This document shows positions 55,682 to 64,000 of a stretch of DNA of 64,000 nucleotides, one piece after another. Below the pieces are notes generated by a model. That model had not been told where the DNA came from. It ran no database searches and saw nothing but the letters and a program-made list of their open reading frames with translations. The DNA lies in the NCBI RefSeq assembly GCF_030813715.1, contig NZ_JAUSUZ010000001.1, positions 7,254,001-7,318,000 of the forward strand, given 5' to 3'. This stretch comes from Catenuloplanes indicus. GTDB taxonomy: Bacteria > Actinomycetota > Actinomycetes > Mycobacteriales > Micromonosporaceae. Numbering within the stretch: position 1 is the stretch's first letter; each line of letters opens with the position of its first letter. The position numbers were made by a program, and so were the translations under genes.

Positions 55682-57703
55682 GTGGATCTGCCGCTCACCG
55701 TCAAGAACTCGGAAGCGATCTGCATCGACCACATGCTGCCGACCGCGACCGGTGCCCACCTGCACACCGAGTCGATCTCCACCCGGAACCGGGACACCCG
55801 GCTGCGTACGATGACGAACCTGCCGGCGATGGACCGGTTCGCCTACCTGACGCTCGGCCGGGAGATCTCGGACGCGCTGGGCGACAGCACCGCACTGGGC
55901 GCCGACCGGGCGCGGGCCGTGCTGCGCCAGTTCCTGGCGGGCATCCCGATCGAGACGGCGGATCGCTACGTGGTGCGCCTCGACCCGGAAGGCCTGTCCC
56001 TGGCCGATGTGGTGACCCGCGCGGACCGGCTCGGCCTGCCGATCGAGGTGCCCCGGGCCGGGCTGCGCGCCGGACCGCCGGTCGACCCGCACCGGCTGCT
56101 CGGCGTGGACGGCGGCATGCGGCCGGCCCCGGTCGACGGCGCGGAGTTCGTGCGCGTGATGCCGTCCCGGCACCGTGCGGCGGACGCCTACGCGGACGTC
56201 CCGCCGGAGATGCGCGAGCTGGCGCTGGCCAAGCCGTACCCGTGGGCGCGAATGATTTTCGGCGACGACGGCGTGCGGCTCGGCCTCCCCGCGCCGCTGG
56301 CCCGGCACGCCTACGCGGAGACGCTGCGGCGCCTGCCCCGGCCGCTGCGGCCCGCGGACGCCACCGGCGCACCGGCCCGGGACCTAGCCGGGTACGGCGA
56401 CCTGCTCGCCGCGCTGGCCACGCCCGGCACGCGCGCGTTCGTCACGGTCACCGCGCCGTCCGGCGACACGCTGACCGTGCTCGCGCTGCACGACGCGCAC
56501 GGGGTGTCCGTGCTGGACCCGGGCACCGGCGACGCCGCGCTGCTGCCGGCCGCGCCGGAGCGGATCACGCTCACCCCGGTCGAGGGCTCCCCGGATTTGG
56601 CGACCTGGCTGGACGAGATCCGGGCGGCCGGGCCCGCCATGGCCGCCCGGCCGATCAGCCGCACGCCGACCGTCCACGCGCTGCCGATCGGCGACACCGG
56701 CCGCAGCGTCGACGTGATCGGGGCACCCGGCACGCTGAGCGAGCGGTTCCGGTCCGAGATCGCGGCCGCGGCCGAGGGCGTGGCCGCGCCGGTGGTGGTC
56801 GTCGCCAGGGACCGCAAGCTGCGCGGGCCGTCCGCCGGGCAGCTCGCCAACCTCGAGTGGCTGCTGTTCCAGCACCGGCAGAACCAGCTGGCCGGCGGCG
56901 ACGCGCCGATCGTGGTGATCCACGGCGAGGCGCCGCCGGGCGTCACCGGGCTGCTCGGCGGGTACGACTTCGCGATGGTGCACCAGCCGCGCACCTCCGG
57001 CGGGCAGAGCCTGAATCTGGACAACCTGTGGTCGGCACGGGACGCGGCGGGCAACCCGGTCGCCGCGCCGGTCCGGACGATCACCTCCGATCTGCTGCGC
57101 AAAGCCGGTGCGGTCCGGCCCCCGCTCACCCCGGCCGGTCCACCGGCCGACGAGCGGCTGCTCACGTTCCTCACCACGCCGGTCAGTGACGTGAGCGCGA
57201 TCCGGGCGGTGCTGGACGAGCACGGCTCCGCGCTGAAGACGCTGCTGCCGCAGATCGGCACGCTCGGCACGGTGCAGCAGGACCTGTTCGCGGCGTGGGA
57301 GGCGATCCTGCGCATCGAGCAGCGCGGCGACACCGCGCTGGCCGGCCGCGCGTTCGACTACCTCGGCGCGGGGGAGACGCGGCACCTGCGCGCGCTCGCG
57401 GTGGTGCCGTCGCTGCTGGAGAAGGACCCGCAGACGCGCGGCGGCGCGCTGACCGACCTGATCGACCTGACCCGGGGGACGCTCGACGACGGCGCCAGCC
57501 GGGCGATCCTGGACGCGATCCGGCGCGGCATGGACGGAGCGCCGGACGAGGAGCTGAAGCACCTCATCTATCAGCACTCCGTCTATCTGCCCGAGCACGG
57601 CCGTACCGACTGGATCCGGCAGCTGCGGGAACTGGCCGGGCAGAAGCCGGAGCAGACCGCGCTGTTCGAGAAGATCGCGCTCTACGTGGAAACGTGTCCC
57701 TGA
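55682..57703 (+). CDS. Companion protein of giant gene 2, unknown function
   Basis: 673 residues from GTG 55682 (VDLPLTVKNSEAICIDHMLP), preceded by GGGGAG and exactly 13 bases after the giant's stop, as in the first cassette; the frame extends upstream only through the giant. Paralogue of the product at 43113 along its whole length: AICIDHxxPTxxGAxxHTESIS at the start, AFVTVTAPSGDTLTVLALHDAHGVSVLDPGTGDAALLP in the middle, WLLFQHRQNQLAGGDAPIVVIHGEAP, AFDYLGAGETRH, DLIDLTRGTLDDGASRAIL, LIYQHSVYLPEHGRTDWI and VYVETCP at the end. Only Cys14 and the penultimate Cys are present. Unknown family; possibly an accessory, immunity-like or partner subunit for the giant. Confidence 0.82.
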   Translation: MDLPLTVKNSEAICIDHMLPTATGAHLHTESISTRNRDTRLRTMTNLPAMDRFAYLTLGREISDALGDSTALGADRARAVLRQFLAGIPIETADRYVVRLDPEGLSLADVVTRADRLGLPIEVPRAGLRAGPPVDPHRLLGVDGGMRPAPVDGAEFVRVMPSRHRAADAYADVPPEMRELALAKPYPWARMIFGDDGVRLGLPAPLARHAYAETLRRLPRPLRPADATGAPARDLAGYGDLLAALATPGTRAFVTVTAPSGDTLTVLALHDAHGVSVLDPGTGDAALLPAAPERITLTPVEGSPDLATWLDEIRAAGPAMAARPISRTPTVHALPIGDTGRSVDVIGAPGTLSERFRSEIAAAAEGVAAPVVVVARDRKLRGPSAGQLANLEWLLFQHRQNQLAGGDAPIVVIHGEAPPGVTGLLGGYDFAMVHQPRTSGGQSLNLDNLWSARDAAGNPVAAPVRTITSDLLRKAGAVRPPLTPAGPPADERLLTFLTTPVSDVSAIRAVLDEHGSALKTLLPQIGTLGTVQQDLFAAWEAILRIEQRGDTALAGRAFDYLGAGETRHLRALAVVPSLLEKDPQTRGGALTDLIDLTRGTLDDGASRAILDAIRRGMDGAPDEELKHLIYQHSVYLPEHGRTDWIRQLRELAGQKPEQTALFEKIALYVETCP

Positions 57704-57770
57704 GACGGTCACCCGGCCTATGTGCGCGGTGCAGATCGCCTATGTGAAATATGCATGTCAATCGGCTCGG

Positions 57771-57798
57771 CGAAACGGAGACAACTGGATAGCGTGGC
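57771..57798 (+). promoter_or_regulatory. ECF-like promoter candidate before the kelch gene
   Basis: CGAAAC (57771-57776), 16 bases, CGTGGC (57793-57798): the same -35/-10 geometry as before the two giant genes, although with differing bases. A GTCCTTTC-G-GAAAGGAC dyad (57819-57835) overlaps the ribosome site of the gene. Confidence 0.4.
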
Positions 57799-57839
57799 CA
57801 TCGGACCGACAATTCCGCGTCCTTTCGGAAAGGACTGTC

Positions 57840-58856
57840 ATGAAGACTGTCATAGCGGCCGTATCCGCGTTGACCCTTGTTGCCGGTGCGGGTGCCAGCG
57901 CCGCCACCGCTCCCCGGCCGACCTGGGAGCAGCGCGCTCCAATGGCCGTTGAGCGGCAGGAACTCTACCCCGAGGCGGCCGGTGGAAAGGTCTACGTCGC
58001 GGGCGGACTGCTCAATCCGAACACCGGCGCCTCCGCGCATTTCGACGCCTACGATCCGGTCGCCGACGAATGGACGCAGCTGGCCACGCTGCCCGACGCA
58101 CGCCACCACATCGGACTGGCCGCGACCGGTGGCCGGATATACGGCGTCGGCGGATTCACCGGCGGATTCCCGAGCTGGCGGGCGCAGGCGGACACGTACG
58201 TCTACTCGATCGCGGACGACACCTGGTCGGCCGGTCCGGCCCTGCCCGCGCCGCGCGCCGAGTTCGTCATCGAGAGTGTCGGCGACCGGGTCTACGTGAT
58301 CGGCGGCCGGGTGCGCGCCACCCCGGACGCGGGCAGCTTCACCGCCCATGTCGACAGCCGCGCGAACGAGGTGCTCGACCCGGCCACCGGTGCCTGGCGG
58401 GCGCTCGCCCCCGCGCCCACCGCCCGCAACAGCGCCGCGTCGGCGGTGGTGGACGGGAAGATCTACGTCCTCGGTGGCCGGCGGTTCTCGCTGCACCCGG
58501 ACGGCACGCCGCGGCAGGACAACGTGGCCACCGTCGAGGTGTTCGACCCGCGGACCGGCCGGTGGCAGACCCGGGCACCGATGCCGGCGCCGCGCGGCGG
58601 GCTGGCGGCCGCGGTGCACGACGGCCAGATCTACGCCTTCGGCGGTGAACTGCAGGGCCCGTCGCCGGCCGTGTACGGGGACGTGTGGCGCTACGACCCG
58701 AGGCAGGACCGCTGGACCGGCGTCGGTGCGCTGCCCACCCCGCGGCACGGGCTCGGCGCCGCGACCGTCGGCGACACCGTCTACACGTTCGGCGGCGGCA
58801 CTCGGGCGGGCGGCAACTACGCCACCGACCTGACCGAGGCGCTGGTGCTCGGCTGA
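57840..58856 (+). CDS. Secreted kelch-repeat beta-propeller protein
   Basis: 338 residues from ATG 57840 (MKTVIAAVSALTLVAGAG) with GAAAGGA six bases upstream; the open frame from 57720 has no ribosome site. A signal peptide ends near ASAA (about residue 22). Six kelch units are visible by their Gly-Gly blade ends: GKVYVAGG, GRIYGVGG, DRVYVIGG, GKIYVLGG, GQIYAFGG and DTVYTFGGG, consistent with one six-bladed propeller. Such domains bind protein or sugar; no catalytic residues of galactose-oxidase type are recognisable. It follows the second cassette by 136 bp and its 3' end overlaps the convergent lysR gene by 40 bp. Confidence 0.9.
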   Translation: MKTVIAAVSALTLVAGAGASAATAPRPTWEQRAPMAVERQELYPEAAGGKVYVAGGLLNPNTGASAHFDAYDPVADEWTQLATLPDARHHIGLAATGGRIYGVGGFTGGFPSWRAQADTYVYSIADDTWSAGPALPAPRAEFVIESVGDRVYVIGGRVRATPDAGSFTAHVDSRANEVLDPATGAWRALAPAPTARNSAASAVVDGKIYVLGGRRFSLHPDGTPRQDNVATVEVFDPRTGRWQTRAPMPAPRGGLAAAVHDGQIYAFGGELQGPSPAVYGDVWRYDPRQDRWTGVGALPTPRHGLGAATVGDTVYTFGGGTRAGGNYATDLTEALVLG

Positions 58857-59785
58857 GCGTCCGCGGCACCGTCCCCGTCGAGCTCACCGGCCGCGGCGAG
58901 GACGGTGTCGCGCAGCCAGCGGTGCGCCGGATCGTGGTCGAGCCGGGGGTGCCAGGCCATCCGGTACGTCATCGTGTCGATCTCCGGCGGCGCCGGCACC
59001 GTGCACAGTCCGGGCAGGCCGGCGAACGTGGCCACCATCCGGGCCGGGAACGTGAGCACCAGCGACGTACCGGACAGCATGCGCGGCGCCACCGCGTGGA
59101 ACGGCGTGACCGAGCCGGCGTCCCGCGGCGTGCCCCGGGTCTCCAGCACCCGGTCGACCGCGGGCTGCCGGCCCTCCGCGATGTCGATCACCAGATGCCG
59201 GTACGACAGGTAGTCCGCCAGCTCGACCGTCCGCGCCCGGGCCAGCGGATGGGTGTCCGCGACCACGCAGACGAACCGCTCCTCGAACAGCGCGGCACTG
59301 CGCAGCGGCGCCGGCGGCTCCGCGCCGAACAGCGCGAGGTCCAGGTCGCCCCGGACCAGCAGGTCGAAGGTGTCCCGCCCGGCCGGGTGGAAGCGCACCG
59401 TCGACCGCGGCGACGCGGCCAGCAGGCGCCGCGACAGTGCGGTGCCGAGCAGGTCGGCCGCGTAGTCGGTGCCGGCCAGGTGAATGGTCTGGCTCACCGC
59501 GCCGGGATCGAACGCCTGCCCGTCGAAGATGTCGCCGAGCACCGGCAGCAGCGCGGCCAGCTGCGCGTGGATGCGCTCGGCCCGGGGGGTCAGCCGGTAG
59601 CCGACGCCCTCCCGGATCAGCAGGTCGTCGCCGAGCGTGCGGCGCAGCCGGTGGAAGGCGCGGCTCATCGCCGACTGGCTCAGCCCGGCCCGCTCGGCGG
59701 CACGGGAGATCTGCCGCTCGTCCAGCAGCGCGGACAGGGCGGGCAGCAGATTGAGGTCGACCCGCTCCAGACGCGTCCCGTGCAT
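58817..59785 (-). CDS. LysR-family transcriptional regulator
   Basis: 322 residues from ATG 59785. The winged helix-turn-helix occupies about residues 10-68 (LLPALSALLDERQISRAAERAGLSQSAMSRAFHRLRRTLGDDLLIRE), followed by a periplasmic-binding-like effector domain (about 95-300). The NodD/nahR-like opening RLERVDLNLLPAL resembles the subgroup that senses aromatic or fatty ligands. The closest minus-strand neighbour upstream is the permease, separated by 18 bp, so the two may share a transcript. The last about 13 residues are encoded opposite the kelch gene end. Confidence 0.92.
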   Translation of the reverse strand: MHGTRLERVDLNLLPALSALLDERQISRAAERAGLSQSAMSRAFHRLRRTLGDDLLIREGVGYRLTPRAERIHAQLAALLPVLGDIFDGQAFDPGAVSQTIHLAGTDYAADLLGTALSRRLLAASPRSTVRFHPAGRDTFDLLVRGDLDLALFGAEPPAPLRSAALFEERFVCVVADTHPLARARTVELADYLSYRHLVIDIAEGRQPAVDRVLETRGTPRDAGSVTPFHAVAPRMLSGTSLVLTFPARMVATFAGLPGLCTVPAPPEIDTMTYRMAWHPRLDHDPAHRWLRDTVLAAAGELDGDGAADAQPSTSASVRSVA

Positions 59786-59803
59786 GATCCGAGTGTAGGC
59801 AGA

Positions 59804-61783
59804 TCAGCCGACGTGGATGCCGGGCCGGCGGGCCGCGTCCCGCTCGTTCTGCCGGATGATCTCGCGGACCACCGGCGCGGTGTCGCCGCGGCCGAGCAGC
59901 AGGTAGCGCAGCAGGTGCACGACCGGGCTGCCCTCGGCCCACTCGAAGTAGCAGTGCGGGCGCACGCCGGTCGCGTCGCGCAGCGCGAGGAGCACGGCCG
60001 CGATCGCGTTCGGCGCGGCCGGACTGCTGGTGCGCAGGATCCGGTACGGCCCGACCTGCACGCCGCGGACCCGCAGCGCGTCGCTGAACGTGGACGGGTC
60101 GGCCACGTCGACCTCCAGGAACAGCACGTCGGCGCGGCCCGGCACCGGGTTCATTCCGCGCTGCTCGCCCTCCTTCTCCGCGTACTCGGCCTCGTCGTCG
60201 GCCTGCCGCCGGTGCGCGATCAGGTTCAGCGCGCCGTCGTGCGCGATCGAGTCGGCGATGAACCGCCGGGCCGCGTCGTCGAACTCGATCCGGTCCGCGC
60301 GCAGCTCGGTCGTGCGCGTCACCCGGGAGACCAGCGACACCACGATGATGCCGGCGATGAACAGCGCGGAGATGGCGATGCCGTCCGGCTTCGCGATGAT
60401 GTTCTCCGCCATCGCGTACACCAGCACCAGCGTCAGCACGGTGAACCCGGCACTGGCCCAGCGCTTGCGGTGCCGGATCGCGAACACGGTGACCGCGACC
60501 GCGCCGGACACCATCATCGCCAGGATGCCGGTCGCGTACGCACCGGCCTGCGCGTTCACGTCCGCGCCGAACGCGATCGTCAGCACCACGCTGATCAGCG
60601 TGTAGACCAGCACCACCGGCCGGACCGCGCGCGACCACTCCGGCGCCATGCCGTAACTCGGCAGGTAGCGCGGCACGATATTGATCAGCCCGGCCATCGC
60701 GGACGCACCGGCGAACCAGAGGATCAAAATCGTGCTGATGTCGTACGCCGTGCCGAACGCCTCACCGAGCCGCTCGTGCGCCAGGTAGGCCAGCGCCCGG
60801 CCGTTCGCCGGCCCGCCCTCCTGGAACGCCGCCGGCGGGATCAGCACGCTGGTCACGAAGCTGGTCGCGATCAGGTAGAAACTCATGATCACGGCGGCCG
60901 CGGTGAGCAGCCGCCGGGTGTTGCGCACCCGGTTCTCCAGCCGCTGCCGCGCGTCCGCGCCCCTCGCCGCGACCAGCGGCATCATGCTCACGCCGGTCTC
61001 GAACCCGGACAGTCCGAGCACCAGCAGCGGGAACGCGATCACCGCGGTGGTCAGCACGCCGAAGAGGCCGTCCTGCCCGGTGGTCAGCGCGGTCGTCCAG
61101 CCGGCCAGCGCGCCGGGCGTGGTGAACACGTCGGTCAGGCCCACGCCGACCACGATCAGGTTCAGCCCGAGGAACACCGCGACCAGCGGGATCGCGACGC
61201 CGACCGCCTCGCTGAAGCCGAGCAGGAACACGCCGCCGAGGATCAGCAGCATGACGACGGTGATCAGCACGGCCTGCCCGTGGAGCGCGCTCGGCAGGTA
61301 CGGGTTCTCCAGCAGGTGCACGGACGCGTCCGCGGCGGAGAGCGTGATCGTGACGATCCAGGACGTGGCCACGAAGCCCAGCAGGATCAGCACGAACAGC
61401 TTGCCCCACCAGAACGGCAGCAGGTTCTCCAGCATCGCCACCGACCCCTGGCCGTGCGGGCTCTCCCGGGCGACCCTGCGGTACATCGGCAGCATGCCGA
61501 GCAGCGTCAGCGCCACGATCAGCAGCGTGGCCAGCGGCGACAGCACGCCCGCGGCCAGCGCCGCGATGCCGGGCAGGTAGGCGAGCGTGGAGAAGTAGTC
61601 CACGCCGGTCAGGCACATCACCTTCCACCAGGCCTGCGGCCGCGCGTGCGACTCGTCGGCCTCCGGCCCGGCCGGCTGCACCCGGTCCTTCAGCAGCCAC
61701 CGCCCCAGCGGCGTGCCCGGCGGCCGTTTCCGTGCCGGGCTCTCCACGTACGCCGGTATCGCCGGCTCGGGGCTGCCGCCCAT
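59804..61783 (-). CDS. APC-superfamily permease with C-terminal soluble domain
   Basis: 659 residues, GGGGAG ribosome site upstream. About twelve membrane helices span roughly residues 55-495. The segment [37 protein letters not shown] and [20 protein letters not shown] resemble the KimA/APC group of amino-acid or potassium importers. A hydrophilic C-terminal domain of about 160 residues (from [18 protein letters not shown]) contains two Hx[13 protein letters not shown] blocks. The substrate cannot be read from sequence; cation or amino acid are both possible. No riboswitch fits in the 95-bp gap before it. Confidence 0.8.
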   Translation of the reverse strand: MGGSPEPAIPAYVESPARKRPPGTPLGRWLLKDRVQPAGPEADESHARPQAWWKVMCLTGVDYFSTLAYLPGIAALAAGVLSPLATLLIVALTLLGMLPMYRRVARESPHGQGSVAMLENLLPFWWGKLFVLILLGFVATSWIVTITLSAADASVHLLENPYLPSALHGQAVLITVVMLLILGGVFLLGFSEAVGVAIPLVAVFLGLNLIVVGVGLTDVFTTPGALAGWTTALTTGQDGLFGVLTTAVIAFPLLVLGLSGFETGVSMMPLVAARGADARQRLENRVRNTRRLLTAAAVIMSFYLIATSFVTSVLIPPAAFQEGGPANGRALAYLAHERLGEAFGTAYDISTILILWFAGASAMAGLINIVPRYLPSYGMAPEWSRAVRPVVLVYTLISVVLTIAFGADVNAQAGAYATGILAMMVSGAVAVTVFAIRHRKRWASAGFTVLTLVLVYAMAENIIAKPDGIAISALFIAGIIVVSLVSRVTRTTELRADRIEFDDAARRFIADSIAHDGALNLIAHRRQADDEAEYAEKEGEQRGMNPVPGRADVLFLEVDVADPSTFSDALRVRGVQVGPYRILRTSSPAAPNAIAAVLLALRDATGVRPHCYFEWAEGSPVVHLLRYLLLGRGDTAPVVREIIRQNERDAARRPGIHVG

Positions 61784-61878
61784 GTTCTCCCCCTCGATCG
61801 AGAAACACCGCAGGGCACGGTACCCGGCCGTCGCCTCCCGTCAACGTGGTGTCGATGTACGCGTGATCCACTGGGAGC

Positions 61879-62832
61879 ATGCGACCTCCCTACGACGCGG
61901 CCGTCGAGGCGGTGCTCACCGCCGCCGGCCTGGCCGACGACGCACCGGTGCCGACCGCCGACTCGCTGATCGCCGGGCTGCGCACCGCGAACCACGAGGA
62001 TCTGAGCGTGTTCGAGGTGGCGCGGCGGGACATCACCGTCGACGGCCACCGGGGCGCCGCGCTGACCGGCACCGTGTTCAGCCGTCCCGACCACACCGGC
62101 AGCGGGCCCGGCCTGTTCGTGCTGCACGGCGGCGGGATGGTCGGCGGCACCCGGTTCACCGGCCTGTCGCTGATCCTGCCGCTGCTGGCCGCACACGACG
62201 TGGTGGTGGTCTCGGTCGACCACCGGCTGGCGCCGGAGCACCCGGACCCGTTCCCGGTGGAGGACGCGTACGCGGCGCTGAACTGGACCGCGCGGAACGC
62301 GGGCGACCTCGGCATCGACCCGGGCCGGCTGATCGTCGCGGGGATCAGCTCCGGCGGTGGCCTGGCCGCCGGCGCCGCGCTGCTGGCCCGCGACCGCGGC
62401 GGCCCGGCGCTGCTGGGTCAGCTGCTGATCTGCCCGATGCTCGACGACCGGGATCGGACCGTGTCGGCCCGGCAGTTCGAGCGCAGCGGCACCTGGACCC
62501 GGGCGCACAACCGGCTCGCCTGGACCGCGCTGCTCGGTGCGCGGGCCGGCACGTTCGACGTCTCCGCCTACGCGGCACCGGCCCGGGCCGCGGACCTGTC
62601 CGGGTTGCCGCCCGCGTTCATCGACGTGGGCTCGGCGGACGTGCTGCGGGACGAGGCGGTGGCGTACGCCGGCCGGATCTGGGCCGACGGCGGCGCCGCG
62701 GAACTGCACGTCTGGCCCGGCGGCACGCACGCGTGGGACGCGCTGGTCCCGGAGTCGCCGATGGCCCGCGCCGCGGCCCGTGCCCGGTCGGACTGGCTGG
62801 GACGGCTGATCGCCGCCCCGGCCCTCGTCTGA
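61879..62832 (+). CDS. Alpha/beta hydrolase (hormone-sensitive-lipase-like esterase)
   Basis: 317 residues, cytoplasmic. HSL-family marks are the oxyanion HGGG (in LFVLHGGGMVGG, about residue 76) and VSVDHRLAPEHPDPFPVEDAYAAL. The nucleophile elbow is GISSGGG (Ser near residue 157), the acid in DVGSADVLRDEA (about 255) and His in GGTHAWDAL. All catalytic residues are present, so it should hydrolyse small esters. It is divergent from the permease across 95 bp. Confidence 0.9.
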   Translation: MRPPYDAAVEAVLTAAGLADDAPVPTADSLIAGLRTANHEDLSVFEVARRDITVDGHRGAALTGTVFSRPDHTGSGPGLFVLHGGGMVGGTRFTGLSLILPLLAAHDVVVVSVDHRLAPEHPDPFPVEDAYAALNWTARNAGDLGIDPGRLIVAGISSGGGLAAGAALLARDRGGPALLGQLLICPMLDDRDRTVSARQFERSGTWTRAHNRLAWTALLGARAGTFDVSAYAAPARAADLSGLPPAFIDVGSADVLRDEAVAYAGRIWADGGAAELHVWPGGTHAWDALVPESPMARAAARARSDWLGRLIAAPALV

Positions 62833-62837
62833 TTCAT

Positions 62838-62903
62838 CGGTCAATCACTGCTGATCCACCGGTCGATCCGTGCTGACCCTTCGGTCGGTTCACGCCGATC
62901 GGT
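62838..62903. repeat. Three tandem 22-bp direct repeats
   Basis: Units at 62838-62859, 62860-62881 and 62882-62903 all begin CGGTC and carry TGCTGA or CCGAT near the middle (consensus start CGGTCRRTC). A partial fourth, CGATCAGTCACC, runs into the next gene's end. The array fills the gap between two convergent genes; it may be a transcription-end or protein-binding element. Confidence 0.6.
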
Positions 62904-62906
62904 CGA

Positions 62907-63413
62907 TCAGTCACCACCGCCACCACCGCCACCGCCACCACCGCCACCGCCGTCTCCGCCGCCGCCGTCTCCACCGCCGTCGCCGACCTCCCAGCCGCCG
63001 CCGGACGACCGCCGGCCGCGCCGGGAGAAGACCATGACCAGACCGGCGAGCACGAACAGCAGCGGTGTGCAGTAGAGGAGCAGCGTGAGCGGCTCGGCGA
63101 GCACGATCGCGGAGGTGCCGTCGACGCGCGCGGCCACCCGCTCGCCCGCGGCCAGCCCGTGGCCGCGGAGCTCACCGCGCGCCGCGGTGTCGCCGACCGT
63201 CCAGGAGGCCGCGCAGACCTGCTCCGACTCGTTCATGCCCTGCTTGCACGGCCCGTCCACGGTCACCGTGCGCTCCGCCCGGAGATACGCGGTCAGGTAC
63301 GGCCAGCCGATCTGGGTGAACACGAGGGCGCCGACGGCACCGAGGGTCAGTCCCAGCAGGACCCGGACGACGGCCGACAGGAAGTTGCCCATGGGCCGCA
63401 GGCTATCGGCCAC
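62907..63413 (-). CDS. Two-helix membrane protein with polyglycine tail
   Basis: 168 residues (or 161 if it starts at MGNFLSAV, 63392). Membrane helices lie at about residues 13-37 and 108-129, enclosing an external region of about 70 residues with two cysteines (DGPCKQG, EQVCAAS). The cytoplasmic tail changes from RRGRRSSGGG to an almost pure Gly/Asp run, encoded by a (CCACCG)-type microsatellite at about 62911-62985. No named family is recognised. The tail length probably varies between strains by slippage. Confidence 0.75.
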   Translation of the reverse strand: MADSLRPMGNFLSAVVRVLLGLTLGAVGALVFTQIGWPYLTAYLRAERTVTVDGPCKQGMNESEQVCAASWTVGDTAARGELRGHGLAAGERVAARVDGTSAIVLAEPLTLLLYCTPLLFVLAGLVMVFSRRGRRSSGGGWEVGDGGGDGGGGDGGGGGGGGGGGGGD

Positions 63414-63430
63414 CGTCCACTTTTATCGAG

Positions 63431-64000
63431 CTATGTCGGTTTCGCGGTCTCGGCCGCACGCGCGTGGAACCGGTTGCCCTCCGGGTCCGCCAGCAGCCAG
63501 CCGTCCTCGTCACCGTCCGGCCCGGAGATCAGCCGCGCACCGTGCTTGAGCAGCTCGGCCGGCGTCTCGTCCCGCAGCGTGACGTGCCAGTGCAGGTGCG
63601 GGCGGACCGGGCGCGGGTCCGGCACCGGGTCGAACACCATGAAGTCCCAGGGGAACTCGGGTGCGCCGACCACCAGCACCGCCTCGCCCTCCTGCTCGAT
63701 CCGGCCGCCGAGCACCGTGCCCCACCACTTCGCGAGATCGTGCGCCACCTCGCACTTCACCACCAGCTCGAAGATCCCCGGCGGCCGCTCGTCGACCGCC
63801 GGGTAGGCACAGAACTGGTTGCCCTCCGGGTCGGCCATCACGAACCACGGATCGTCGCCCGGCTTCCGCACCACGGTCGCACCGGCCTCGATCAGCTCGT
63901 CCGGCTGATCGCCGGCCAGCCGCAGATCCAGGTGCACGCGGGCGCCGTCCGGCGACAGGTCCGGCACCTGCCGCAGGCGGAGGATCTCCGCGTCCGGGCG
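63431..64000 (-). CDS. VOC-family protein (N-terminus cut by window end)
   Basis: The frame is open to the window end (LRLRQVPDLSPDG continues upstream), so the 178 residues from GTG 63967 are a minimum and the real start lies beyond 64000. Two glyoxalase-fold units are visible: VHLDLRLAGDQP to DPEGNQFCAYPAVDE, then FELVVKCEVAHDLAKWWGTVLGG to DPEGNRFHARAAE. Each ends in the DPEGNxF strand typical of the fold. Function unknown. Confidence 0.82.
   Translation of the reverse strand, partial: RPDAEILRLRQVPDLSPDGARVHLDLRLAGDQPDELIEAGATVVRKPGDDPWFVMADPEGNQFCAYPAVDERPPGIFELVVKCEVAHDLAKWWGTVLGGRIEQEGEAVLVVGAPEFPWDFMVFDPVPDPRPVRPHLHWHVTLRDETPAELLKHGARLISGPDGDEDGWLLADPEGNRFHARAAETAKPT

Noticed and set aside
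61784-61878. c-di-AMP (ydaO-type) riboswitch before the APC permease
   Set aside because: Only 95 bases between divergent starts; too short and without recognisable conserved core.

Overview
The window is a high-GC actinomycete chromosome segment. The gene order pyrB-pyrC-carA-carB-pyrD-pyrF-mihF-gmk-rpoZ-coaBC-metK, the actinobacterial-type integration host factor, PadR/ABC and ECF sigma modules, and frequent GTG starts and 4-bp stop/start overlaps all fit Actinobacteria. Micromonosporaceae (an Actinoplanes or Catenuloplanes relative) is my best guess, but it is an inference.

Layout. 1-13.7 kb: de novo pyrimidine operon (with a biotin gene, bioA, spliced between pyrD and pyrF), then nucleoid (mihF), GMP kinase, RNA polymerase omega, CoA and S-adenosylmethionine genes, closed by a perfect terminator hairpin. 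13.8-18.3 kb: a Nudix gene and a PadR / ABC ATPase / FtsX-type permease operon with a perfect palindromic operator before padR. 18.3-25.5 kb: small enzymes, a membrane protein, an anti-sigma / ECF sigma / subtilisin-like operon in which the subtilisin has lost all three catalytic residues, a TPR-GGDEF cyclase and a second, related ECF sigma factor. 25.5-27.4 kb: a two-component system on the minus strand. 27.6-32.5 kb: a complete branched-chain amino-acid-type ABC uptake operon (livJ-H-M-G-F).

32.6-57.7 kb is the remarkable part. A two-gene cassette, a giant gene (about 3,440-3,480 codons) followed exactly 13 nt downstream by a companion gene (about 675 codons), is present twice in tandem. 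The giants contain a papain-like / toxin glutamine-deamidase-like Cys...His...Asp-x-Gln core near residue 2,850. They carry no signal peptide and I found only four cysteines in each. Companions look like the two ends of a giant joined without the roughly 2,700-residue middle. All four proteins share an N-terminal C-x-D...L-P...G...H motif with Cys at position 14 and a Cys at or next to the C-terminus. Both cassettes are preceded by the same ECF-like promoter (TGAACC-N16-CGTwA), and a similar element precedes the adjacent secreted kelch propeller gene. This is the best candidate here for an undescribed system; its function is not established by the sequence.

57.8-64 kb: secreted kelch protein, LysR regulator, a large APC-type permease with a soluble tail, an HSL-type hydrolase, three tandem 22-bp repeats, a small membrane protein with a polyglycine tail, and a VOC protein cut by the window end. 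I see no tRNA, rRNA, CRISPR array, transposase or prophage gene, and no gene-free stretch longer than 300 bases.
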